Of a DNA stretch of 64,000 nucleotides, positions 32,360 through 40,983 are shown piece by piece. The stretch covers positions 1-64,000 of the forward strand of contig CAJUTL010000017.1 in NCBI GenBank assembly GCA_910589395.1. Reading direction: 5' to 3'. Every line of letters begins with the position of its first letter. Position 1 is the first letter of the stretch. The stretch comes from an uncultured Oscillospiraceae bacterium (GTDB lineage: Bacteria > Bacillota_A > Clostridia > Oscillospirales > Acutalibacteraceae). A program made the translations under genes and the position numbers. The notes under the pieces are model-generated. The model worked only from the letters and a program-made list of their open reading frames with translations. It ran no database searches and had not been told where the DNA came from.

Positions 32360-33979
32360 ATGGCAAAGCAGATCATTTACGGCGAGGACGCGCGCAAGGC
32401 TCTTTTGAGCGGCGTAAACCAGCTGGCCGATACGGTAAAGATCACCCTGGGGCCCAAGGGCCGCAATGTGGTGCTGGATAAGAAATTCGGCGCTCCCCTC
32501 ATCACCAACGACGGCGTGACCATCGCCAAAGAGGTAGAGCTGGAAGATCCCTATGAGAACATGGGCGCTCAGCTCGTTAAGGAAGTGGCCACAAAGACCA
32601 ACGATATTGCCGGCGATGGCACCACCACCGCCACGCTGCTGGCACAGGCTCTGGTTCGCGAGGGCATGAAGAACGTTACCGCCGGAGCCAATCCCATGGT
32701 GCTGCGCAAGGGCGTACAGAAGGCCACCGAGGTGGCTGTCGAAGCCATTGAGAAGAATTCTCACAAGGTTTCGGGCACCAAGGATATTGCCCGTGTAGCG
32801 GCGGTTTCCTCCTCCAGCGATGAGATCGGCGACCTGATTGCCGAGGCCATGGAGAAGGTCACCTCCGACGGCGTGATCACCGTGGAAGAGTCCAAAACCG
32901 CCGAGACCTACAGCGAAGTGGTAGAGGGCATGATGTTTGACCGCGGTTATGTGACCCCCTATATGGCCACCGATACCGATAAGATGGTAGCGGATCTGGA
33001 CGATCCCTACATTCTCATCACCGATAAGAAGATCAGCAACATTCAGGAGATCCTGCCCCTGCTGGAGCAGGTGGTACAGTCCGGCAAGAAGCTGCTCATC
33101 ATTGCCGAGGATATCGAGGGCGAGGCTCTGACCACCCTGATCCTCAATAAGCTCCGCGGTACCTTTACCTGTGTTGCCGTCAAGGCCCCCGGCTTCGGCG
33201 ATCGCAGAAAGGAAATGCTGCTGGATATCGCCACCCTCACCGGCGGCCAGGTCATTTCCGAGGAAGTGGGTCTGGAGCTGAAGGACGCTCAGGTTTCCCA
33301 GTTGGGCCGTGCCCGCCAGGTCAAGGTGGATAAGGAAAACACCATCATTGTAGACGGCGCCGGAAATTCTGCTGATATCAAGGCCCGCGTCGGTCAGATC
33401 CGCGCCCAGATCGAAACCACCACCTCCGATTTTGATCGGGAAAAGCTGCAGGAGCGCCTTGCCAAGCTGGCCGGCGGTGTTGCCGTGATCAAGGTGGGCG
33501 CCGCTACGGAGATCGAAATGAAGGAAAAGAAGCTCCGCATTGAGGACGCTCTGGCCGCCACCAAGGCCGCCGTGGAGGAAGGCATCGTAGCCGGCGGCGG
33601 TACCGCCTGCATCGACGCGATCCCCGCTGTAAAGGCCTATGTGGAATCCGCCGAGGGCGATGAGAAAACCGGCGCGGCTATCGTGCTGAAAGCTCTGGAG
33701 GAGCCCGTGCGTCAGATCGCCGCCAACGCCGGCATTGAGGGCTCCGTGATCGTGGAGCAGCTCAAGGCGAAAAACAAGGTGGGCTATGGCTACAACGCCC
33801 TGACCGGTGAATTCCAGGATATGGTCAAGTCCGGTATTGTGGATCCCACCAAGGTGACCCGTTCCGCCCTGCAGAACGCCTCCTCCGTGGCCTCTACCAT
33901 TCTGACCACGGAATCCCTGGTAGCGGATATCAAAGAACCCGCTCCCGCCCCGGCCCCCGCCGCTCCCGATATGTACTGA
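32360..33979 (+). CDS. groEL: Chaperonin GroEL
   Basis: 539 residues, full length. MAKQIIYGEDARKALLSGVN, the ATP site DGTTTATLLAQ, and GGGTACIDAIPAV near residue 413 match group I chaperonins. The C-terminal tail is PAPAPAAPDMY rather than GGM repeats, as in many Clostridia. ATG 32360 follows AGAAAGGATC. Strong codon bias for high expression. Confidence 0.98.
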   Translation: MAKQIIYGEDARKALLSGVNQLADTVKITLGPKGRNVVLDKKFGAPLITNDGVTIAKEVELEDPYENMGAQLVKEVATKTNDIAGDGTTTATLLAQALVREGMKNVTAGANPMVLRKGVQKATEVAVEAIEKNSHKVSGTKDIARVAAVSSSSDEIGDLIAEAMEKVTSDGVITVEESKTAETYSEVVEGMMFDRGYVTPYMATDTDKMVADLDDPYILITDKKISNIQEILPLLEQVVQSGKKLLIIAEDIEGEALTTLILNKLRGTFTCVAVKAPGFGDRRKEMLLDIATLTGGQVISEEVGLELKDAQVSQLGRARQVKVDKENTIIVDGAGNSADIKARVGQIRAQIETTTSDFDREKLQERLAKLAGGVAVIKVGAATEIEMKEKKLRIEDALAATKAAVEEGIVAGGGTACIDAIPAVKAYVESAEGDEKTGAAIVLKALEEPVRQIAANAGIEGSVIVEQLKAKNKVGYGYNALTGEFQDMVKSGIVDPTKVTRSALQNASSVASTILTTESLVADIKEPAPAPAPAAPDMY

Positions 33980-34033
33980 TTTAGTTGTTAGGAGTTAGCA
34001 GTTAGCAGTTAGAGAAGGGCCTTTCATACAACG

Positions 34034-34079
34034 AAAAGAATCTCCTTAACGGTACGATCCGCTAAGGAGATTCTTTTTT
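34034..34079. terminator. Bidirectional terminator, groEL / fucosidase
   Basis: AAAAGAATCTCCTTA, loop, TAAGGAGATTCTTTTTT. Serves groESL and the converging fucosidase gene. A short heptad-like tract (TTAGCAG units, about 33984-34013) precedes it. Confidence 0.9.
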
Positions 34080-34093
34080 ATGCCCGTATTCAG

Positions 34094-35401
34094 TTATTTT
34101 AAGGTTACTTTTAGTACGGTGTCGATGGGATCGGGTAAATCGGGGTCTTCTCCCAGGTCGATAAAGGCGTAATCGGCGTCCAGTCCGATGGTTACCCAGG
34201 CATCAGAAATACGCACTTCAGAACCGCTGGCCAGTTCCCGGATACATTTGATCTCCTCTCTGGAAACGCCGTGCAGCGGCAGGGGGCCTACTGTGTTTTC
34301 ATACACGTGCAGGTAGAGGTCCTTCCCGTTTTGAGTGATCCTGCCCCAGTCCGGCTTAGGAAGCTCAGACTTTCCGCAGCCGATGATGCTGTCCTTGTTT
34401 TTCTCCATCCATTTGCCGATTTCCTCCAGAGCCTTTACAGATTTCTCCGGGATATAGCCGTTGGCGTCCGGCCCCACATCCAAAAGCAGATTTCCGCCTT
34501 TGGAAACGATCTCCACCAGCTTTTTGATCAGCATGGGGGTGGACTTGAAAAAGTGATCGTCTTTGGCATAGCTCCAGTGGTTGTTGATGGTCACGCAGGA
34601 TTCCCAGATCAAATCGTTTCCGTTGACGTCTTTCATGCCGTCAGGCGGGATCACCTGTTCCGGGCAGCAGAAATCCCCGTGATAGGGGGTGGGTTTTCCC
34701 AGAGACATGGAGTCCTTTTTGGCGGCGGAGGTCTCCAGGCGATTATCGATAATGATCCCAGGCTGTAACTCCCGCACCATGGTCACCAGCTCGGTGGCCC
34801 TCCAGTCCTCTCCGTTGATGTCATCATAGGAGAAATCAAACCACATGATATCGATTTTTCCGTAGTTGGTGCAAAGCTCCCGTACCTGGTTGTGCATATA
34901 GGTCAGGTATCTGTCAAAATCCCGGTCGTCATTGGGGAAGGCGGGATCATTTCCCTGGGGATGGCGGCTGTTCCCGTAATGGGGATAGTCGTCATGGTGC
35001 CAGTCCAGCAGAGAATAGTAAAGGCCGACCTTCAGGCCCTCCTCTCGGCAAGCCTCCACGTATTCCCGGATCAGATCCTTTCCATAAGGGGAATTTGTGA
35101 TCTTATAGTCGGTATACTGGCTGTCAAACAAGCAATAGCCTTCATGGTGCTTGGCCGTCAGAACCATGTAATTCATGCCTGCCTTTTTGGCAAGTCTGGC
35201 CCATTCCCTGGGGCAGTTGGGGGCGGGGTTGAATTCCTTGGCATAGGGAGTATACTCCTCGTCCTGGAACCGCTCGGTTTCCTGCACCAGGCACCCTCTG
35301 CCGATAAGAGAATACAAGCCGAAGTGGATAAACATGCCGAACCGGTCATGCACAAACCATTTCATTCTTTCTTCATACTTTTTTCGATCAAACTGATACA
35401 T
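34094..35401 (-). CDS. GH29 alpha-L-fucosidase, cytoplasmic
   Basis: 435 residues. DRFGMFIHFGLYSLIGRG near the N-terminus, YMVLTAKHHEGYCLFDS (about 78-94) and IDIMWFDFSYDD with the probable nucleophile Asp189 identify glycoside hydrolase family 29. There is no signal peptide, so it should cut fucosylated oligosaccharides after import. The general acid cannot be assigned by eye. ATG 35401 has AGGAG eight bases upstream; the longer frame to 35710 would run through the promoter. Transcribed away from the AraC gene, with a promoter preceded by the same 23-bp sequence as the importer operon. Confidence 0.9.
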   Translation of the reverse strand: MYQFDRKKYEERMKWFVHDRFGMFIHFGLYSLIGRGCLVQETERFQDEEYTPYAKEFNPAPNCPREWARLAKKAGMNYMVLTAKHHEGYCLFDSQYTDYKITNSPYGKDLIREYVEACREEGLKVGLYYSLLDWHHDDYPHYGNSRHPQGNDPAFPNDDRDFDRYLTYMHNQVRELCTNYGKIDIMWFDFSYDDINGEDWRATELVTMVRELQPGIIIDNRLETSAAKKDSMSLGKPTPYHGDFCCPEQVIPPDGMKDVNGNDLIWESCVTINNHWSYAKDDHFFKSTPMLIKKLVEIVSKGGNLLLDVGPDANGYIPEKSVKALEEIGKWMEKNKDSIIGCGKSELPKPDWGRITQNGKDLYLHVYENTVGPLPLHGVSREEIKCIRELASGSEVRISDAWVTIGLDADYAFIDLGEDPDLPDPIDTVLKVTLK

Positions 35402-35488
35402 TGCTACAACTCCTCTTACAGACGTTCTTTTGAAAACGCCTGACAAAATTGACCCGTACTTATTTCGTAAAGTACGTTCCTTGGACAA

Positions 35489-35553
35489 ACCATAATGAAA
35501 AAAGGGTGAAACAGCAATGCAAAAAGTAATTGTCTTTTTATACATTCCTTTTG
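35489..35553 (-). promoter_or_regulatory. Fucosidase promoter with candidate AraC operator O1
   Basis: Minus strand: a 23-bp element (35531-35553, containing GGAATGTATAAAAAG), 13 bases, -35 TTGCTG (35512-35517), 17 bases, -10 TATGGT (35489-35494). The element recurs at 36493-36515 with one mismatch and the same distances. It also lies just upstream of the likely AraC promoter, so autoregulation is possible. Confidence 0.75.
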
Positions 35554-35602
35554 AATTGCCTTGTAAATTCGTTTTCTGTGATATAGTGAAATAATAGGGA
35601 GG

Positions 35603-36487
35603 ATGTTGCAAAAAATCAAAATAGTGGCTGAAAGAAACGAAAAATCCGAAAAAACGGCTTTTCAGCGGAGTGAAGAAAGGAATGAGATCAAAGCTATGTT
35701 TTGTGTGCAAAACCTGGGTTTACAAGCGCAGCATGAGAAAGATTCTGCCAATATGGGTCAGGATCTTGAGAACCTCTATGTGATCCGGTGTTTCCGTACT
35801 CCTGCGATGGTTTTGACAAAGCGGGGGCTGATGCGTGCGGAATCCGGTGCGTGTTTTCTGAAGTCTCCGGATTTTACTCAGCAGATCTCCATGCCGAAGC
35901 AAGGGAGAAGCAGCGTGGTAAGCGATTGGCTTTCTGTTTTTCCCGAGGCGGAGTTTGAAACCACGTTGAATCAACTGGAAATTCCCACTAACGTGCTGAT
36001 CCGGGGAAACAGAGTGGATCTGCTGGAGCGGGATATCAAGCGGATCCTCGATGAAAGAAAGAAAAAGCTGCCGTATTATGAAAATGCGATCCACATTCAA
36101 ATAGAAGCACTGTTAATCAAATTAGCCAGAGCCGCGAAACAGGCGCAGATGACCGCCTATGAAAGGAAATATGAGGCGGAGCTGATTTCTCTGCGCAATT
36201 ACATGTACGATACTTTGGAAAAGGATTGGTGTTTGGAGGAAATGGCCCAAAAGCTGAATATCAGCCAAAGCCGTTTTTCCATTATGTACAAAGAATATTT
36301 TCAGGTAAGTCCCATCAAGGATCTGAACAAAATGCGCGTAGAAAGGGCCAAGGTGATGCTTCTTACCAGCGATATGAAGCTGGGGGAGATCGCGCAGATC
36401 CTCGGGTTTAAAAACGAATACTATTTTTCCAAGGTTTTTAAGAGAACAGAGGGAATTCCGCCGGGAAAATACAGAAATGAGGGCTGA
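35603..36487 (+). CDS. AraC-family transcriptional regulator
   Basis: About 294 residues. The C-terminal two helix-turn-helix units are clear (WCLEEMAQKLNISQSRFSIM and MKLGEIAQILGFKNEYYFSK, then VFKRTEGIPPGKYR). The N-terminal 180 residues are a ligand-sensing part without recognisable motifs. The start is unsure: ATG 35603 touches its GGGAGG site, TTG 35606 is three bases away, and ATG 35696 is a shorter option. An extended -10 (TGATATAGT, TATAGT at 35582-35587) precedes it. Its position between the fucosidase and importer genes, both with the same element, makes it the probable activator of both. Confidence 0.88.
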   Translation: MLQKIKIVAERNEKSEKTAFQRSEERNEIKAMFCVQNLGLQAQHEKDSANMGQDLENLYVIRCFRTPAMVLTKRGLMRAESGACFLKSPDFTQQISMPKQGRSSVVSDWLSVFPEAEFETTLNQLEIPTNVLIRGNRVDLLERDIKRILDERKKKLPYYENAIHIQIEALLIKLARAAKQAQMTAYERKYEAELISLRNYMYDTLEKDWCLEEMAQKLNISQSRFSIMYKEYFQVSPIKDLNKMRVERAKVMLLTSDMKLGEIAQILGFKNEYYFSKVFKRTEGIPPGKYRNEG

Positions 36488-36492
36488 TTCGA

Positions 36493-36557
36493 CAAAAGGA
36501 ATGTATAAAAAGGCAAAACGAAAAGCGATTGTTTTTTATAAAAAATCGAAGTACGAT
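36493..36557 (+). promoter_or_regulatory. Importer-operon promoter with candidate AraC operator O2
   Basis: A 23-bp element (36493-36515, containing GGAATGTATAAAAAG), 13 bases, -35 TTGTTT (36529-36534), 17 bases, -10 TACGAT (36552-36557). The -10 and -35 are weak, as expected for an activator-dependent promoter. Confidence 0.75.
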
Positions 36558-36611
36558 AATGAAAAATTAGAGAAATTCACCAGCGCGTAATGAGAAGGAG
36601 GAGAAAAATCT

Positions 36612-37520
36612 ATGGGAAAGAAACTTAAAAAGGGGTTTAAAAGCAGCTGGCAACTATATCTTCTGCTTCTGATCCCCGTAGTTTACGTTTTTATTTTCAG
36701 CTATATCCCGATGTATGGCGCTACCCTGGCGTTTAAGAACTTTAACCCAATGAAGGGAATTATGGGATCTGAGTGGACAGGTCTTAAGTATTTCCAGCGT
36801 TTTTTCAACTCCCCTTCTTTTGGGAACATTCTTTCCAATACGCTCCTTCTCAGTATTGAGAACCTGATCTTCAGCCTTCCGCTGCCCATTCTTTTGGCGC
36901 TTGCGCTGAACGAATGCAAAAGCAAGGCGGTCAGTAAAACCGTGCAAATGGTGACCTATGCTCCCTATTTCCTTTCTACAGTCATCATGGTTTCCCTGCT
37001 GATGCAGTGGTTTTCCGTAAACGGCGGGCTTTTCAATAATATTTTGGCCCTGTTTGGGAAGGAACCGGTCAATCTGTTTAGTGACGCGGCCTATTTCCGG
37101 CCTACCTATATTATTTCCAATATCTGGCAGTTTACAGGCTTTAATTCCATTATTTATTTAGCGGCTCTTTCTTCCGTAGATGTCAGCTTGTATGAAGCGG
37201 CGAAAATGGACGGTGCCTCCAAACTGAAAAAGATCTGGCATATCGACTTGCCCTCCATTTTGCCTACCATCATTATTTTGCTGATCCTGAACACCGGGCA
37301 GATCATGAATATCGGTTTTGATAAGGTCTACCTGATGCAGACTGACTTGAACCAGCAGGCTTCGGAGATCATTGCGACCTATACCTATAAAATCGGCCTC
37401 TTGGATATGGACTTTTCCTATTCCACAGCAGTGGGACTCTTTAACTCCGTTGTGAATTTCATTCTGTTGATCTCCGTCAATCTTTTGTCACGTAAATTCA
37501 GCGAAACCAGTTTATGGTAA
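36612..37520 (+). CDS. Carbohydrate ABC transporter permease (LplB/YteP type)
   Basis: 302 residues, six membrane helices. IPVVYVFIFSYIPMYGATLA starts helix 1, and the EAA loop reads YEAAKMDGASKLKKIWHIDL (about 195-214), where the ATPase docks. This is the UgpA/LplB-like permease of CUT1 importers for oligosaccharides. No ATPase gene is nearby, so a shared MsmX-like ATPase is likely. ATG 36612 has AAGGAGG upstream. First gene of an operon of probably eight genes. Confidence 0.92.
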   Translation: MGKKLKKGFKSSWQLYLLLLIPVVYVFIFSYIPMYGATLAFKNFNPMKGIMGSEWTGLKYFQRFFNSPSFGNILSNTLLLSIENLIFSLPLPILLALALNECKSKAVSKTVQMVTYAPYFLSTVIMVSLLMQWFSVNGGLFNNILALFGKEPVNLFSDAAYFRPTYIISNIWQFTGFNSIIYLAALSSVDVSLYEAAKMDGASKLKKIWHIDLPSILPTIIILLILNTGQIMNIGFDKVYLMQTDLNQQASEIIATYTYKIGLLDMDFSYSTAVGLFNSVVNFILLISVNLLSRKFSETSLW

Positions 37521-37535
37521 AAGGGGGGAAAGAAA

Positions 37536-38444
37536 ATGACAGTAACAAAACAGAAGAAAATCAGGGAACCCTTAGGAGACAAGGTGTTCAATGTGATGAA
37601 CTACATTTTTCTGGGCTTTTTCTTCCTTGTTGTGGCGTATCCGCTGATCTATGTGGTAAGCGCTTCCTTCAGCGATTCCAACGCGGTGATTTCAGGCGAG
37701 GTGTGGCTGTGGCCCGTGGGCTTTAACATAGAAGCTTATAAAACGATCTTCCAGGAAAAAAGTATTATGACCGGCTATATGAACACCATTATTTACACGG
37801 TGTTTGGAACGATTTTCAATTTGATTTTAACTACCTTGGCGGCTTATCCGCTTTCCCGGAAAAAGCTGTTCGGAAAGAGGATCATCACCTGGTTTTTCAT
37901 GCTCACCATGTTTTTTTCCGGAGGACTGATTCCTCTGTATATTCTGGTAAAAGATCTGACCCTGTTAAATACCAGAACAGCCATTATCATTTTGGGCGGT
38001 ATTTCTATTTACAACATGATTGTCATGCGCAGCTTTATTACCAGCTCTATTCCGGACGATCTTTACGAAGCGGCAGAGCTGGACGGCTGCAGCGATATCG
38101 GGATCCTGTTTCGGATCGTCCTGCCGCTGGCCAAGCCGATCCTGGCTGTTATGGTGCTCTATTACGCGGTAGGTCATTGGAACGATTTCTTTACCCCGCT
38201 GATCTATACTTCCGCCCCGGAGCTGAAATCTCTTCAGCTGATCTTAAGAGAGCTTTTGATCCAGAATAAAATGGAGACTCATATGGGCTCCCAATCCATG
38301 GCGTCTGTCATAAACCGCATGGGAATGTACGAGCTGCTGCGGTATGCCATTATTGTGGTGGCGAGCGTCCCGGTCCTTTGTATTTATCCCTTTGTACAGA
38401 AGCACTTTGTCAAGGGCGTTATGATCGGTTCAATCAAGGGATGA
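37536..38444 (+). CDS. Carbohydrate ABC transporter permease (YtcP type)
   Basis: 302 residues, six membrane helices; EAA loop YEAAELDGCSDIGILFRIVL and the end FVQKHFVKGVMIGSIKG are those of the YtcP/LplC-like partner permease. Fifteen bases after the first permease. Together with the preceding permease and the following lipoprotein it makes one importer. Confidence 0.92.
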   Translation: MTVTKQKKIREPLGDKVFNVMNYIFLGFFFLVVAYPLIYVVSASFSDSNAVISGEVWLWPVGFNIEAYKTIFQEKSIMTGYMNTIIYTVFGTIFNLILTTLAAYPLSRKKLFGKRIITWFFMLTMFFSGGLIPLYILVKDLTLLNTRTAIIILGGISIYNMIVMRSFITSSIPDDLYEAAELDGCSDIGILFRIVLPLAKPILAVMVLYYAVGHWNDFFTPLIYTSAPELKSLQLILRELLIQNKMETHMGSQSMASVINRMGMYELLRYAIIVVASVPVLCIYPFVQKHFVKGVMIGSIKG

Positions 38445-38483
38445 CCCTTTTTTGATAATAATTTATGTTTGGAGGAGAACTAA

Positions 38484-40190
38484 ATGAGTAAAAAGATCAC
38501 AGCACTAGTCCTGTGCCTCATACTGTGCGTCAGTGTTTTCGCCGCTTGCGGAACGCCAAGCCAAAGCTCAGGTACGGACGATCCCGCTTCCTCAAAGGTT
38601 GAAAGCGCAAGCGCTCCCGCTTCCAGTACAGTGGGAACCAATGAGGAACACCCCAACTGGGTCACGGACACCCCGATCACACTAAAGGTTTGGACGTCGA
38701 AGCCTACCAGCGTGGAGGATTTCAACACCAACAAGTACATCGTGTGGCTGGAGGAGCAGACCAATGTAAATCTGGAGTTTGATCAGTCCGCCACCGTGGA
38801 GCCCGAGCAGAAGCTGAACCTTTCTCTGGCCAGCGGCGATTATCCGGATATGTACTGGACCGCAGGTACCGGCATCACCGAATCCAATTTGAGCAAGTAC
38901 GGCAGCGCGGGCGCGTTCGTTCCGCTGAACGACTACATTGAGCAGTACGGGAATAACGTCAAGCGCTGGTTCAATGAAATTTCTTTCCTGGAGGGGGCCT
39001 CCACCTCTCCCGACGGCAATATCTATGGTATTCCCAACTATTCCGGAATTTATCATGTTGCCTACGGCCAGAAAATGTGGATCAATCAGGCGTGGCTGGA
39101 TAATCTGAGCCTGGAAATGCCCACTACTCTGGACGAATTCCGCAGTGTTTTGACGGCCTTTAAGGAGCAGGACGCCAACGGAAACGGCGATCCCAACGAT
39201 GAGATCCCGCTGACCGGTATCAACGAATACTGGCATGGTGATTTCACCAGTTATCTGATGTGTTCCTTTATCTATGATGACGGTGATAAGAGGCTGAATG
39301 TCCAAAACGATACCGTTGATACCATCGTCGATAAAGATGAGTACAAGGCCGGCTTAAAATACATGGCTCAGATGTATAAGGACGGTCTGATCAATCCCGA
39401 ATCCTGGTCCTCCAACAGCGAGCAGATCAAGAATCTGACAGCGCAGAATACAGTAGGCTGTGTCTCCGGCGGTCATCTTCTGGGTTGTGCTGATCTCAGC
39501 TCCGACATTGCCCAGAACTGTGAAACTGTACCTCCGCTGAAAGGGCCTGATGGAGTGCAGACCTGCGGCTATTATGGAAATACTGTCGTCAGCGGAACCC
39601 GCGCGATCATCACCAGCGCCTGTGAGTATCCGGAAGAGGCCTTTAAGCTGATCGACTTCATGTTCTCCGAGGACGCTTCTTTGAGAGCTCGTAAGGGCGA
39701 GTACGGTGTGGACTGGGGCCTTGCGGAGGAAGGCGAAAAAACCTGCGATGGCAGAGAGGCCAAATATAAGGCTCTGTCCGAGTATACCGGCGCGGGCAAT
39801 GTAGAGCAGAACCAGCATATTGATAATAACGGCGTGTGGGCCGAAACCAACGACCAGTTTATGGGCCTGTGGACCACTCCGGAGAATTTTGATATGCGCG
39901 ATTCCAACTATTTTGAGCAATTCCTGTTTGTTCAGACGAAGAAATATGATGGCTTTGAGCCCGAACAGACTTTGCCTCCCATTGTTTTTACCGATGAGGA
40001 AAACGCCGAAGTCGCCGATATTGAAGTCGATGTGAAGAAGTATGCGGATGAGCAGAGAGCGCTGTTTATCAGCGGCCAGAAGGATATCGACGCGGAATGG
40101 GACGCATACGTGCAGCAGCTTGAAAACCTTGGTCTGAGCAAAATGGTTGAGCTGTACGATAAGGCATATAAGCGCCAGTATGTAAAGTGA
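38484..40190 (+). CDS. Extracellular sugar-binding lipoprotein
   Basis: 568 residues, longer than typical CUT1 binding proteins and in the LplA/YtcQ size class that goes with the permease types here. Lipoprotein signal peptide with Cys22 (SVFAACG), then a Ser/Ala-rich linker (about 24-50). TLKVWTSKPTS and DANGNGDPNDEIPLTG (an EF-hand-like calcium loop, about 230-245) are typical of this group. Ligand likely an oligosaccharide. ATG 38484 follows GGAGGAG. Confidence 0.9.
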   Translation: MSKKITALVLCLILCVSVFAACGTPSQSSGTDDPASSKVESASAPASSTVGTNEEHPNWVTDTPITLKVWTSKPTSVEDFNTNKYIVWLEEQTNVNLEFDQSATVEPEQKLNLSLASGDYPDMYWTAGTGITESNLSKYGSAGAFVPLNDYIEQYGNNVKRWFNEISFLEGASTSPDGNIYGIPNYSGIYHVAYGQKMWINQAWLDNLSLEMPTTLDEFRSVLTAFKEQDANGNGDPNDEIPLTGINEYWHGDFTSYLMCSFIYDDGDKRLNVQNDTVDTIVDKDEYKAGLKYMAQMYKDGLINPESWSSNSEQIKNLTAQNTVGCVSGGHLLGCADLSSDIAQNCETVPPLKGPDGVQTCGYYGNTVVSGTRAIITSACEYPEEAFKLIDFMFSEDASLRARKGEYGVDWGLAEEGEKTCDGREAKYKALSEYTGAGNVEQNQHIDNNGVWAETNDQFMGLWTTPENFDMRDSNYFEQFLFVQTKKYDGFEPEQTLPPIVFTDEENAEVADIEVDVKKYADEQRALFISGQKDIDAEWDAYVQQLENLGLSKMVELYDKAYKRQYVK

Positions 40191-40224
40191 TCCTTTGAAA
40201 AGCGATCTCCTAAATTGAAGCAAT

Positions 40225-40274
40225 ACAGAAAAGTGCTGACATCTATGCTCTTTTGCGGATATCAGTACTTCTGT
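40225..40274 (+). promoter_or_regulatory. Intra-operon stem-loop after the binding-protein gene
   Basis: ACAGAAAAGTGCTGACATC pairs imperfectly with GATATCAGTACTTCTGT. No T-run. Such hairpins often stabilise the transcript of the abundant binding protein relative to downstream enzyme genes. Confidence 0.55.
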
Positions 40275-40297
40275 GTTGTAAAAAGGGAAGGGAAATT

Positions 40298-40981
40298 ATG
40301 AAGCGTTCTACCATAAACAAGATCATTCGGGAAAATATTGAATTTCTGAAACAGCAGGGCTTCCATTTGCCGCCCTTTGCGTTTTTCACGCCTGAGGAGT
40401 GGGCGAAAAAGGGAAGCGAATATGATGAAATACGGGAAAACTGCCTGGGCTGGGATATTACGGATTTCGGTTCGGGTGATTTCCGGAAAATCGGCCTTTT
40501 CCTGTTTACCCTGCGTAACGGTAACCAGCAGCTGCCGGAGAAATATCCCAAGGTCTATGCGGAAAAGGTGATGGTGGTGGAGGAAGGCCAAATAACGCCC
40601 TATCATTACCATTGGTATAAAATGGAGGATATTATCAATCGGGGCGGCGGTACGCTGGTCATTCAAATGTACAACAGCCACCCGGAAACCGATCTTTTGG
40701 ATCAGGAAAGCCCCGTAACCATTCATTCAGACGGCCGCGTTTATACAGTACCCGCCGGAAGTAAGATCCGCTTGCGGCCGGGCGAAAGCATTACCGTATA
40801 TCAGGGGCAGTATCACAGCTTCTGGGCGGAAGGCGGAAAAACCATGGTCATTGAGGTTTCCCAGTGCAATGATGATTCCAAGGACAACCGGTTTTTGGAG
40901 GAAACCGGGAGGTTCCCGGAGGTGGAAGAGGATACTCCGGCGGAATTCCTGCTCTGCACGGAATACCCGGTGGTGTTGTAG
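40298..40981 (+). CDS. D-lyxose/D-mannose isomerase (cupin type)
   Basis: 227 residues, single cupin fold. The metal site is in TPYHYHWYKMEDIINRGGG (His-x-His...Glu) with the second His in QYHSFWAEGG. Matches the D-lyxose ketol-isomerase family, which converts lyxose to xylulose and mannose to fructose. ATG 40298 has GGAAGGGAA upstream. Two bases separate it from the PfkB gene. Confidence 0.87.
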   Translation: MKRSTINKIIRENIEFLKQQGFHLPPFAFFTPEEWAKKGSEYDEIRENCLGWDITDFGSGDFRKIGLFLFTLRNGNQQLPEKYPKVYAEKVMVVEEGQITPYHYHWYKMEDIINRGGGTLVIQMYNSHPETDLLDQESPVTIHSDGRVYTVPAGSKIRLRPGESITVYQGQYHSFWAEGGKTMVIEVSQCNDDSKDNRFLEETGRFPEVEEDTPAEFLLCTEYPVVL

Positions 40982-40983
40982 CT

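Noticed and set aside
35402..35710. N-terminal extension of the fucosidase
   Set aside because: The frame runs through the promoter and operator; the family starts at MYQFDRKKYEERM, which has its own ribosome site.
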